A stretch of 7,256 bases of DNA from Clostridiaceae bacterium (GCA_016292575.1 JAEDIH010000091.1:1-7256); one strand, 5' to 3'. Positions 1 to 6,522 are shown, numbered from the stretch's first letter. The notes: a model not told the origin generated them from the sequence alone. Program-made: numbers and translations.

Positions 1-870
1 GATGTTAAGGCTGTCCGTGACCTTTCATTCTGCGTCAAAAAGGGCGAGCTTTTTGCCTTTCTCGGCGTGAACGGAGCCGGAAAAAGCACAACCATCTCAA
101 TCATGTGCGGTTCGCTCAAAAAGGACGGCGGCAGCGTAACAATCTGCGGCAGACAGTCCGGGGAAAGGAACGGCGAGATTGCGGCAAAGCTGGGCGTTGT
201 TTTCCAAAACAGCGTTTTAGACAAGGCTCTGAGTGTTAAGGACAACCTTGAAAGCCGCGCCGCGCTTTACGGAATCAGTGGAAACAGCTTCAAGAAAAGG
301 CTTTTTGAGCTTTCAAAAATGCTTGACTTTGAAAATCTTCTGGGTCGCACCGTGGGAAAGCTTTCGGGCGGTCAGCGCAGGAGAATTGACGTTGCGCGCG
401 CGCTTTTGCACAAGCCGGAGATCCTCATTCTTGATGAGCCGACAACCGGGCTTGATCCGCAAACAAGGAGGCTGCTTTGGAACACGGTGAAAACGCTGCG
501 CGAAAAGGAGAATATGACTGTTTTTCTCACCACTCACTATATGGAGGAGGCTGCCGACGCGGACTATGTCGTTATCCTTGACAGCGGCGTTATCGCCGCC
601 GAGGGAACGCCGCTTGAGCTTAAAAACCGATATACCGGTGACTTCATAACGTTCTATTCGGTTGATGAGCAGCAGCTTAAAACACTCTTCCTGCCTTATG
701 AAAAGGTTGGCGAAAGCTTCCGCGTTGAAGTTAAAAACACCAACGAGGCAACAAGGCTTATTATGAAGTATCCGTCCCTTTTCACGGATTACGAGATAAC
801 CAAAGGCAAGATGGACGATGTTTTCCTTGCCGCAACAGGAAAAAAACTGACGGGAGGCGAAGCAAAATGA
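1..870 (+). CDS. ABC transporter ATP-binding protein, DrrA/NatA-like (5' partial)
   Basis: This is the nucleotide-binding subunit of an ABC-2 type exporter; it hydrolyses ATP on the cytoplasmic face to drive the permease encoded next. The frame is open from base 1, giving 289 visible residues; the missing N-terminus is probably about 15-25 residues. Counting from the window edge: Walker A GVNGAGKST at 22-30 (Lys28), Q-loop Gln69 (VVFQNS), signature LSGGQ at 121-125, Walker B ILILDE ending at Asp145-Glu146, D-loop GLDP at 150-153 and switch His179. All catalytic motifs are intact. A C-terminal extension after about residue 205, ending in a MDDVFLAATGK-like stretch, is typical of DrrA-type drug or lipid exporter ATPases. 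The GTG at 67 lies inside Walker A and cannot be the real start. The stop overlaps the permease start by 4 bases, implying translational coupling. The family is secure; the substrate is unknown. Confidence 0.95.
   Translation, partial: DVKAVRDLSFCVKKGELFAFLGVNGAGKSTTISIMCGSLKKDGGSVTICGRQSGERNGEIAAKLGVVFQNSVLDKALSVKDNLESRAALYGISGNSFKKRLFELSKMLDFENLLGRTVGKLSGGQRRRIDVARALLHKPEILILDEPTTGLDPQTRRLLWNTVKTLREKENMTVFLTTHYMEEAADADYVVILDSGVIAAEGTPLELKNRYTGDFITFYSVDEQQLKTLFLPYEKVGESFRVEVKNTNEATRLIMKYPSLFTDYEITKGKMDDVFLAATGKKLTGGEAK
852..857 (+). promoter_or_regulatory. Ribosome binding site for the first permease
   Basis: GGGAGG lies 9 bases before the ATG at 867, inside the 3' end of the ATPase gene. 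Two ATG codons follow in tandem (867 and 870); the spacing favours the first. Confidence 0.75.
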
Positions 871-1760
871 TGCCCTTTTTCTCGCTTGTCAAGCGTAATA
901 CAAAGCTCTTTTTCAAGGATAAGGGAATGTTTTTCACTTCGCTTATAACGCCGGTCATTCTGCTTGTGCTTTACGCAACCTTTCTTGCCGGCGTATACCG
1001 GGACAGCTTTGCTTCGGCCATTCCGGAATTTCTCAAAATTGACGGAAAGCTGCTTGACGGCGCTGTTTCCGCGCAGCTCATTTCCTCGCTGCTTGCGGTA
1101 AGCTGCGTTACGGTTGCGTTCTGCTCCAATTTGCTCATGGTTCAGGACAAGATAAGCGGCGCGCGGCAGGATTTGTGCGTTTCACCGGTCAGGCGTTCAA
1201 CTCTTGCCGCGGCGTACTTTGTTTCAAGTTCGCTTTCAACGCTGATAATCACCTTTACGGCGCTTGGAGTCTGCCTTTTGTATCAGCTTAAAAAGGGCTG
1301 GTACTTTTCCGGAAAGGACGTTGCAATGCTTGCGCTTGACGTTTTTTTGCTCACCCTTTTCGGCGTTGCGCTGTCCTCGTGCGTAAACTTTTTCCTTTCC
1401 ACCAACGGACAGGGCTCCGCAGTCGGAACGATTGTCAGCGCAGGCTACGGCTTTGTCTGCGGTGCATATATGCCGATAAGCAGCTTTGCCCCGGGGCTTC
1501 AGAAGGTTCTTTCCTTCCTGCCCGGAACCTACGCCACAAGCCTCATAAGAAACCATGCAATGAGAGGTGTCTTTGCAGAAATGGAAAGTATTGGCTTTCC
1601 GGACGAGGCAATGAAAGGCATCAGGGACGCTTTTGACTGCAATCTTTATTTCTTTGAAAAAAGCGTGAGCGAGGGCGCAATGTATGCCGTGCTTTGCGGC
1701 TCAATTACCGCACTGCTTCTTATATACATAATCTTCAATATATTTTCAAAAGAAAGCTAA
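867..1760 (+). CDS. ABC-2 type transporter permease, DrrB-like
   Basis: Membrane subunit that should pair with the upstream ATPase to form an exporter. The 297 residues show six hydrophobic segments at about 22-44, 68-92, 113-139, 151-176, 183-205 and 271-293. This is the usual ABC-2 topology with both ends in the cytoplasm. After helix 2 comes a cytoplasmic stretch with MVQDKISGARQDL and SPVRRSTL, the region that normally contacts the ATPase. Around 199-222 is the ABC-2 motif GAYMPISSF followed by a proline-containing FLPGTY, typical of DrrB/NodJ-like permeases. A loop of about 50 residues (222-270) precedes the last helix and is probably extracellular. The gene overlaps the ATPase by ATGA. 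Length and topology are normal. The cargo (drug, lipid, peptide or polysaccharide) cannot be told from the sequence. Confidence 0.92.
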   Translation: MMPFFSLVKRNTKLFFKDKGMFFTSLITPVILLVLYATFLAGVYRDSFASAIPEFLKIDGKLLDGAVSAQLISSLLAVSCVTVAFCSNLLMVQDKISGARQDLCVSPVRRSTLAAAYFVSSSLSTLIITFTALGVCLLYQLKKGWYFSGKDVAMLALDVFLLTLFGVALSSCVNFFLSTNGQGSAVGTIVSAGYGFVCGAYMPISSFAPGLQKVLSFLPGTYATSLIRNHAMRGVFAEMESIGFPDEAMKGIRDAFDCNLYFFEKSVSEGAMYAVLCGSITALLLIYIIFNIFSKES

Positions 1761-1770
1761 GTGATTAAAA

Positions 1771-2706
1771 ATGAAATCAAGATATAAAACCGCAAGGCGT
1801 CTGCTTATCTTCTGGACTCTTTTCATCGGTCTCGGCGCGGTTGCCGGAGCGAGCGGAATGCTGCTTGATCCGACCGGAAAAGCAATGGGTATGGATTCAA
1901 TGCTTCCGTATTTTCAAAAGCTGCCGTTTGCCGATGTACTCTTTAAAAACTATGTTTTCCCGGGTATTGCTCTTTTGATTGTAAACGGAATAACCAATCT
2001 TACTGCGGCGGCACTTCTTTTTGCAAAAAGAAAAAGCGGCGTTATCCTCGGAGGCATTTTCGGTGTGACGCTCATGCTTTGGATTTGCATTCAGTTTTAT
2101 ATGTTCCCCTTGAACTTCATGTCAACAATATATTTTGTTTTCGGCTTTTTGCAGGCCGTTACCGGCTATGCGGCATGGGTATTTCTGAAGCAGGAGAGCT
2201 TTAAGGTGAATGAGTCTGACTACGGAAACATCGGAACAGACAAAAAGAGACTTGTGGTATACTTTTCCCGTATGGGATATGTTAAAAAAGCCGCCCTTGA
2301 AGAAGCAGAAAGAACCGGCGCAGAGATTTATGAAATCAAAACGACCGAGCGCACACAGGGAACGGCAGGCTTCTGGTGGTGCGGAAGGTTCGGCATGCAC
2401 CGGTGGGAAATGCCGATTGAAAAAATTACCGCCGAGCTTTCAGGGTACGACCATGTGACTGTTTGCGCGCCGATATGGGTCTTTTCCCTTTGCGCACCGA
2501 TGAGGGCGTTCTGCAAAGCGGCAAGCGGAAAAATCAGGGAAGCCGACTACATAATTTTGCACCACATGAAAAGCAGCTTTGATTCTGCCGCAGATGAAAT
2601 GGACTCGCTCCTCGGACTGAAGCGCACCGGCTTTAAAAGCATCTGCTGCCGAAAGGGTAAATTCAAAACAGTAAAGGAAGAAAAAGATACCTGCAAAGTA
2701 TCTTGA
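1771..2706 (+). CDS. Four-helix membrane protein fused to a flavodoxin-like domain
   Basis: The 311-residue protein has two parts. Residues 1-140 are hydrophobic, with four predicted helices at about 9-31, 61-85, 88-110 and 114-139. Residues 158-300 resemble a flavodoxin fold: a first strand KRLVVYFSRMGYVKKAA, where SRMGYVKK at 166-173 sits where flavodoxins bind FMN phosphate, and a later strand with CAPIW at 232-236 that matches the second FMN loop, Trp236 being a candidate ring-stacking residue. Between them is a distinctive GFWWCGRFGMHRW (200-212). The flavodoxin part is probably cytoplasmic and FMN-binding, acting in electron transfer or quinone-type reduction at the membrane (inference). 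The phosphate loop lacks the usual T/S-x-T-G-x-T threonines, so FMN binding is unproven. The gene starts 10 bases after the permease stop and has only a weak Shine-Dalgarno. I do not know a named family for the N-terminal part. Confidence 0.8.
   Translation: MKSRYKTARRLLIFWTLFIGLGAVAGASGMLLDPTGKAMGMDSMLPYFQKLPFADVLFKNYVFPGIALLIVNGITNLTAAALLFAKRKSGVILGGIFGVTLMLWICIQFYMFPLNFMSTIYFVFGFLQAVTGYAAWVFLKQESFKVNESDYGNIGTDKKRLVVYFSRMGYVKKAALEEAERTGAEIYEIKTTERTQGTAGFWWCGRFGMHRWEMPIEKITAELSGYDHVTVCAPIWVFSLCAPMRAFCKAASGKIREADYIILHHMKSSFDSAADEMDSLLGLKRTGFKSICCRKGKFKTVKEEKDTCKVS
2684..2704 (+). repeat. Perfect 7-bp inverted repeat over the 3' end of the flavodoxin-fusion gene
   Basis: AAGATAC (2684-2690) and GTATCTT (2698-2704) are exact reverse complements separated by a 7-base loop. 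The right arm touches the TGA stop at 2704-2706, and the structure lies 21 bases before the next start. No T-run follows on the + strand, so it is not a standard terminator in the direction of transcription. On the - strand the repeat is followed by a run of T, but no - strand gene is seen. It could be an RNA hairpin that stabilises or separates cistrons, or chance in an AT-rich stretch. Confidence 0.4.
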
Positions 2707-2725
2707 AAGCAAAATATATTAAATT

Positions 2726-3415
2726 ATGAGGATTGAAAAAACAGAAATCAAAGGTATTCCTGCGCTTGTTTGGGGCAGGGAAAGCGAAAAGGCATATGTT
2801 TTTGTTCACGGAAAGCAAAGCCGGAAAGAATATGCCGAACAGTTTGCCCGTATTGCCGAAAGCAATGGCTATCAGACAATAAGCTTTGACTTGCCTGAAC
2901 ATGGGGAAAGAACGGACGAAGAGCGCTGTGATGTTTGGAACGGAAAAAAGGATCTGACGGCGGTTGCCGACTATGCCTTCGGACGGTGGAAAGAGCTTTC
3001 TCTTTATGCGTGCAGTCTCGGTGCATATTTTTCGATTGAGACATTCGGCAAAAGGAACTTTAAAAAGGCGCTGTTCCAGTCTCCGATAGCAGACATGAAA
3101 ACGCTCACCGAAAACATGATGCTGTGGTTCGGCGTTTCAAAGGAACGCCTTGAAAAGGAGAAAGAAATTGAAACGCCTGTGGATACGCTCAGGTGGGATT
3201 ATTACAACTACATTCTTTCCCATCCGGTAACCGAGTGGAGCACACCAACCTGCGTCCTTTACGCAGGAAAGGACAATTTGCAGACGAGAGACAGCATTGA
3301 AGCCTTTTGCAAAAAGTTCGGTTGCGTTCTCACAGTCAGCGAGGAAAGCGAGCATCCGTTTATGGCTGAGGGCGATGAAAAAATACTTGAAAAATGGTAT
3401 GAAGAAAATATATAA
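2726..3415 (+). CDS. Alpha/beta hydrolase
   Basis: A predicted soluble serine hydrolase of 229 residues. The pattern is of the alpha/beta hydrolase fold: strand and oxyanion loop YVFVHGK (24-30), a following strand TISFDLPEHGE (51-61), the nucleophile elbow ACSLGA with Ser97, a late strand plus acid VLYAGKDN with Asp183, and SEHPF with His210, so a complete Ser-Asp-His triad can be assigned. The elbow has Ala95 where the consensus GxSxG has the first glycine, a tolerated change in some esterases. There is no signal peptide, so it is probably cytoplasmic. An in-frame TAA sits two codons upstream and 2726 is the only sensible ATG, but there is no recognisable Shine-Dalgarno; expression may depend on coupling to the gene 19 bases upstream. 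The substrate is unknown; esterase, thioesterase or peptidase activity are all possible. Confidence 0.85.
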   Translation: MRIEKTEIKGIPALVWGRESEKAYVFVHGKQSRKEYAEQFARIAESNGYQTISFDLPEHGERTDEERCDVWNGKKDLTAVADYAFGRWKELSLYACSLGAYFSIETFGKRNFKKALFQSPIADMKTLTENMMLWFGVSKERLEKEKEIETPVDTLRWDYYNYILSHPVTEWSTPTCVLYAGKDNLQTRDSIEAFCKKFGCVLTVSEESEHPFMAEGDEKILEKWYEENI

Positions 3416-3416
3416 T

Positions 3417-3421
3417 GGGAG
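3417..3421 (+). promoter_or_regulatory. Ribosome binding site that fixes the second hydrolase start
   Basis: GGGAG lies 7 bases before the ATG at 3429 and directly after the previous gene's stop. It argues against the longer open frame from 3297, which would overlap the upstream gene by 119 bases. Confidence 0.75.
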
Positions 3422-3428
3422 CAAAATA

Positions 3429-4115
3429 ATGGACATTTCACTTTACTATGAAGAAAAAGGGGAGGGCTTTCCCCTCGTTCTGCTCCACGGAAACGGCGAA
3501 GACCATACATATTTCAAAAATCAGCTTGAGTTTTTTTCAAAAAGCCGCCGCGTCATAGCCGTTGACACAAGAGGTCACGGAAAATCGCCAAGGGGCGGCG
3601 GGGAATTTTCAATTCGCCGCTTTGCGGACGATCTTCGCTCGTTTTTTCTTGAACGCGGCATTGAAAGGGCAGATATACTCGGCTTTTCCGATGGCGGCAA
3701 CATTGCGCTTTTGTTTGCGCTCAAAAACCCAAAAATGGTGCGAAAGCTCATTCTTAACGGTGCAAACCTTTTTCCCAAGGGAGTTAAAAAAACCGTTCAG
3801 CTTCCGATTGAATTCGGCTACAGGCTTGCAAAGCCGTTTGCGCACCTGAGCGAAAAGGCGAAGAAGAACGCCGAAATGCTTTCCCTCATGGTGAACGACC
3901 CGTATATCGAGCCGAACGAGCTGCGGTATATCTGTGCGCCGACTCTCGTCATTGCCGGAACGCACGACATGATTAAGGAAAGCCACACACGGCTTATTGC
4001 CGAAAAAATACCAGGCGCAAAGCTGAAATTCATTGAGGGCGACCATTTCATTGCGCACAAAAATCCGGATGTATTCAACAAAGCGACCGAGGCTTTTTTG
4101 AACGGTCAGATCTGA
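3429..4115 (+). CDS. Alpha/beta hydrolase of the proline iminopeptidase/epoxide hydrolase-like type
   Basis: A 228-residue soluble hydrolase. Visible elements: HGNGED oxyanion loop (20-25), VIAVDTRGHGKS (42-52, a very typical second-strand motif), nucleophile elbow GFSDGG with Ser87 (GxSxG intact), acid Asp180 in VIAGTHD, and His206 in EGDHF. A short helical insert at about 113-165 would be a small lid. No signal peptide is seen. The start at 3429 is chosen because a Shine-Dalgarno precedes it and because homology to the fold begins at once (MDISLYYEEKGEG); the in-frame ATG at 3297 would add 44 residues read from the tail of the preceding gene. The protein is similar in length to its neighbour but belongs to a different branch, so they are not obviously a recent duplication. 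The substrate is unknown. Thirteen bases separate it from the upstream gene, consistent with one operon. Confidence 0.88.
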   Translation: MDISLYYEEKGEGFPLVLLHGNGEDHTYFKNQLEFFSKSRRVIAVDTRGHGKSPRGGGEFSIRRFADDLRSFFLERGIERADILGFSDGGNIALLFALKNPKMVRKLILNGANLFPKGVKKTVQLPIEFGYRLAKPFAHLSEKAKKNAEMLSLMVNDPYIEPNELRYICAPTLVIAGTHDMIKESHTRLIAEKIPGAKLKFIEGDHFIAHKNPDVFNKATEAFLNGQI

Positions 4116-4191
4116 AAAAACTCCGGATGTTTTCTGAACTAAAAATCCATAGCACGGCGCTTTATGCGCTCCACACATAGGAGGAATAAAA
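4116..4191 (+). other. 76-base intergenic gap, possible operon boundary
   Basis: This is the longest non-coding stretch in the window. It contains two weak hairpins: an interrupted GGAT/TTTT against AAAA/ATCC pairing at 4125-4148, and GCGC-TTTAT-GCGC at 4157-4169, just before the Shine-Dalgarno. Neither is followed by a T-run, and I see no convincing -35/-10 pair. It may be a processing or weak boundary point between the hydrolase genes and the second exporter. Confidence 0.4.
4179..4185 (+). promoter_or_regulatory. Strong ribosome binding site for the second ABC ATPase
   Basis: AGGAGGA ends 6 bases before the ATG at 4192. It is much stronger than the sites of the flavodoxin-fusion and first hydrolase genes, suggesting independent, efficient initiation of the second exporter. 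Confidence 0.85.
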
Positions 4192-4899
4192 ATGCTTGAA
4201 ATTAGAAATCTTACAAAATCTTTCGGTGAAAAAAAGGCGGTAGATAATCTTTCGCTGGAGATTAAACCGGGCGAAATCTACGGCTTTATCGGTCACAACG
4301 GCGCGGGAAAAACAACAACGCTCAAATCCGTTGCGGGAATTTTGCAGTTTGATGAGGGTGAGATTAAGATAGGCGGTATTTCGATAAAGGAAGACCCGAT
4401 AGCCTGCAAAAAGATACTTGCCTATATTCCCGATAACCCGGACATCTATGAATTCATGACGGGTATCAAATATCTCAACTTTATTGCGGACATTTTCGGC
4501 GTCGGCGCAAAGGAAAGGCAGGAGCGCATTAAAAAATACGCCGATCCTTTTGAACTGACAAAGGACCTTGCCGAACCCGTGAGTGCTTACTCCCACGGAA
4601 TGAAGCAGAAACTTGCTGTCATTTCCGCCTGGCTGCATGAACCCAAGCTTATCATCATGGACGAACCGTTTGTCGGTCTTGACCCCAAGGCGGCTCACAT
4701 TCTCAAGGAAATGATGCGTGAATTCTGCGATAAGGGCAACGCCATCTTTTTCTCCACCCATGTTCTTGAGGTTGCCCAAAAGCTTTGCGATAAGGTTGCA
4801 ATCATCAAAAACGGAAAGCTGATCCGCTCCGGAACAATGGAGGAAGTCAGAGGCGATGACAGCCTTGAGGAAGTTTTCCTTGAGTTGGAGGAAGAATAA
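4192..4899 (+). CDS. ABC transporter ATP-binding protein, EcsA-like
   Basis: ATPase subunit of a second exporter, 235 residues and complete. Walker A is GHNGAGKTT at 34-42 (Lys40); Walker B is LIIMDE ending Asp157-Glu158; the D-loop is GLDP (162-165); the switch histidine is His190 in FSTH. Two motifs are non-canonical: the Q-loop reads AYIPDNPDIYE (78-87) with no glutamine, and the signature reads YSHGMKQK (133-140) instead of LSGGQ. The same style of change (YIPE/D.P.LYE and S.GMKQK) is, from memory, typical of the Bacillus EcsA group, so this looks like a subfamily trait and not decay. Unlike the first ATPase it lacks the DrrA-type C-terminal extension. It overlaps the next gene by one base (TAATG) and should form a complex with that permease. 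EcsAB in Bacillus affects secretion and membrane proteolysis; whether that applies here is unknown. Confidence 0.93.
   Translation: MLEIRNLTKSFGEKKAVDNLSLEIKPGEIYGFIGHNGAGKTTTLKSVAGILQFDEGEIKIGGISIKEDPIACKKILAYIPDNPDIYEFMTGIKYLNFIADIFGVGAKERQERIKKYADPFELTKDLAEPVSAYSHGMKQKLAVISAWLHEPKLIIMDEPFVGLDPKAAHILKEMMREFCDKGNAIFFSTHVLEVAQKLCDKVAIIKNGKLIRSGTMEEVRGDDSLEEVFLELEEE
4887..4892 (+). promoter_or_regulatory. Ribosome binding site for the large permease
   Basis: GGAGGA lies within the last codons of the ATPase gene, 6 bases before the ATG at 4899. With the TAATG overlap it supports coupled translation of ATPase and permease. Confidence 0.75.
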
Positions 4900-6497
4900 T
4901 GTTTAAGGTGCTTTTTAAAAAACAGCTTTATCAGCTCAATCAGAGCTTTTTCTATGACTCAAAAAAGGGCAAGCTGCGCTCAAAGGCCGGCTCCATAGGA
5001 TTCATTGCTTTCTTTGTTGTTTTAATGGTCGGTGTGCTCGGCTCAATGTTCGCCTATTTTTCGGCGATGATCTGCAAGCCGCTTTTCTCTGCCGGTCTCG
5101 GCTGGCTTTATTTTACGCTCATTTCTCTTGTTTCAATAATGATGGGTGTTTTCGGCAGTGTTTTTAACACATATTCGAGCCTTTATCAGGCAAAGGACAA
5201 TAATCTTCTGCTTTCTCTGCCAATACCTGTACGCTATTTGCTTGCCTCCCGTCTGCTCGGGGTATATCTCATGGGCACGATGTACAGCATTGTGGTCATT
5301 CTTCCTGCGGTTATTGTACGTCTTGTTGTTGCGGGCTTTTCGGCGAAAGCTCTTTTCGGCTCGCTTGTGCTCATGGCGGCAATCACGGTCATTGTGCTCA
5401 TTCTTTCCTGCGCGCTCGGTCTTGTTGTTGCAAAGGTCAGCGTAAAAATCAAGAACAAAAGCATTGTTACAACAGTTTTATCGCTTGGTTTTCTTGCACT
5501 TTACTACTATGTTTATGCAAATGCCTATACCCTTTTGCAGACTGTGATTCAGAATGCGCAAACCATCGGTGAAAAGGTCAAGGGTATGGCTTATCCTCTT
5601 TATATTTTCGGAAAGGTTGGAGAAGGTGAACTTCTGCCTCTTGCAATAACCGTTCTTTGCGTCGGCGCTCTTTTTGTGCTGACATATATTCTGATGGAAA
5701 GAAGCTTTCTGAAGATTGCAACATCAAGCGCAAAAACAGTCCGCCGTGAATACCGGGAGAAGCAGACAAAACTGAAGAGCGCAGATTCAGCCCTGCTTTC
5801 AAAGGAGCTTTCGCGGCTGCTTTCAAGCCCAACCTATATGCTCAACTGTGCGCTCGGAGTGGTGTTCCTTGTTGTGGGCGGAATTGCCCTGCTTTTCAAG
5901 GGAGAGTGGCTTGTTGACCTGCTTATCCGGGAGATGGGCTTTGGCAAGGACTTCGCAATCGTTATCGGTACTCTTGTTGTTTGTATGTTAACCACCATGA
6001 ATGACCTTACCGCGCCGTCAATCTCGCTTGAGGGAAAGAGCATCTGGCTTTCGCAGTCGCTTCCCGTTTCGGCGTGGCAGGTGCTGAGGTCAAAGTTCAA
6101 TATGCATATGCTCCTTACGGGAATACCGTCGCTCTTCTGCTCTGTCTGCGTTTGTATTGTTCTGCGCCCGTCCGCAGCCGTTTGCGCCGCCGTGCTCATT
6201 TTTCCGCTTTTGTTTGCGGCACTTTTCGCCGTGCTCGGTCTTGTTCTTAACCTTAAAATGCCGAACCTCAACTGGACAAATGAAACCTCCGCCGTCAAAC
6301 AGAGCTTCAGCGTTCTCATTACCCTTTTTGCAGGTTGGATACTGTCGTTCATTTTTGCCGCTGTTTACTACCTGCTCTTTTTGCCGGTCGGTGCGCTGTG
6401 GTTCATGGTCATTGCTTCGGCGGTTGTTACCGTGCTTTGCGCCCTTTGTATTCTGTGGCTCAAAAAGCGCGGCACAGAGATATATAAGAATTTGTGA
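4899..6497 (+). CDS. Large ABC exporter permease, two six-helix halves in one chain
   Basis: A 532-residue integral membrane protein with about twelve predicted helices: near 34-58, 66-88, 119-142, 152-178, 188-207, 247-267, 315-334, 352-366, 406-423, 427-450, 471-495 and 498-521. It should be the membrane partner of the EcsA-like ATPase. The chain looks duplicated. Each half begins with a short charged amphipathic stretch (LFKKQLYQL at 5-13; LLSKELSRLL at 299-308). Each also carries a related cytoplasmic motif after its second helix (KDNNLLLSLPIPV at 99-111; EGKSIWLSQSLPV at 378-390), the likely ATPase contact. A basic linker (278-298) joins the halves. Single-half ABC-2 permeases usually work as dimers, so one fused chain could supply the whole membrane domain (inference). 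Bacillus EcsB is shorter, about 400 residues from memory, so I do not apply that name. The start is set by the Shine-Dalgarno and TAATG overlap. Confidence 0.88.
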   Translation: MFKVLFKKQLYQLNQSFFYDSKKGKLRSKAGSIGFIAFFVVLMVGVLGSMFAYFSAMICKPLFSAGLGWLYFTLISLVSIMMGVFGSVFNTYSSLYQAKDNNLLLSLPIPVRYLLASRLLGVYLMGTMYSIVVILPAVIVRLVVAGFSAKALFGSLVLMAAITVIVLILSCALGLVVAKVSVKIKNKSIVTTVLSLGFLALYYYVYANAYTLLQTVIQNAQTIGEKVKGMAYPLYIFGKVGEGELLPLAITVLCVGALFVLTYILMERSFLKIATSSAKTVRREYREKQTKLKSADSALLSKELSRLLSSPTYMLNCALGVVFLVVGGIALLFKGEWLVDLLIREMGFGKDFAIVIGTLVVCMLTTMNDLTAPSISLEGKSIWLSQSLPVSAWQVLRSKFNMHMLLTGIPSLFCSVCVCIVLRPSAAVCAAVLIFPLLFAALFAVLGLVLNLKMPNLNWTNETSAVKQSFSVLITLFAGWILSFIFAAVYYLLFLPVGALWFMVIASAVVTVLCALCILWLKKRGTEIYKNL

Positions 6498-6505
6498 TGT
6501 CAAAA

Positions 6506-6516
6506 AAAGGAGGTGA
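6506..6516 (+). promoter_or_regulatory. Near-perfect ribosome binding site for the EamA protein
   Basis: AAAGGAGGTGA is an almost full complement of the 16S rRNA 3' tail; its GGAGG core ends 9 bases before the ATG at 6523. It is the strongest site in the window. Confidence 0.9.
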
Positions 6517-6522
6517 AAAGCA

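Noticed and set aside
2684..2704. Reading the inverted repeat as a terminator for a - strand gene
   Set aside because: A T-run follows it only on the - strand, but no supported - strand gene ends there.
4125..4148. Possible terminator hairpin after the second hydrolase (GGAT, TTTT pairing with AAAA, ATCC)
   Set aside because: The stem is AT-rich with a bulged G and no T-run follows, so it does not meet the pattern of an intrinsic terminator.
3609..4178. Long open frame of 189 codons on the - strand, antisense to the second hydrolase
   Set aside because: It lies opposite a well-supported gene with conserved motifs, its translation resembles no family and it has no ribosome binding site I can see. 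It is a shadow of codon bias.
4098..4191. Possible sigma-A promoter before the second ABC ATPase (TTGAAC at 4098-4103)
   Set aside because: No TATAAT-like hexamer occurs at 16-18 bases from it; other combinations in the gap are no better.
4162..4779. Open frame of 205 codons on the - strand, antisense to the EcsA-like ATPase
   Set aside because: The + strand has all ABC motifs in register; the antisense product has no recognisable domain or membrane pattern.
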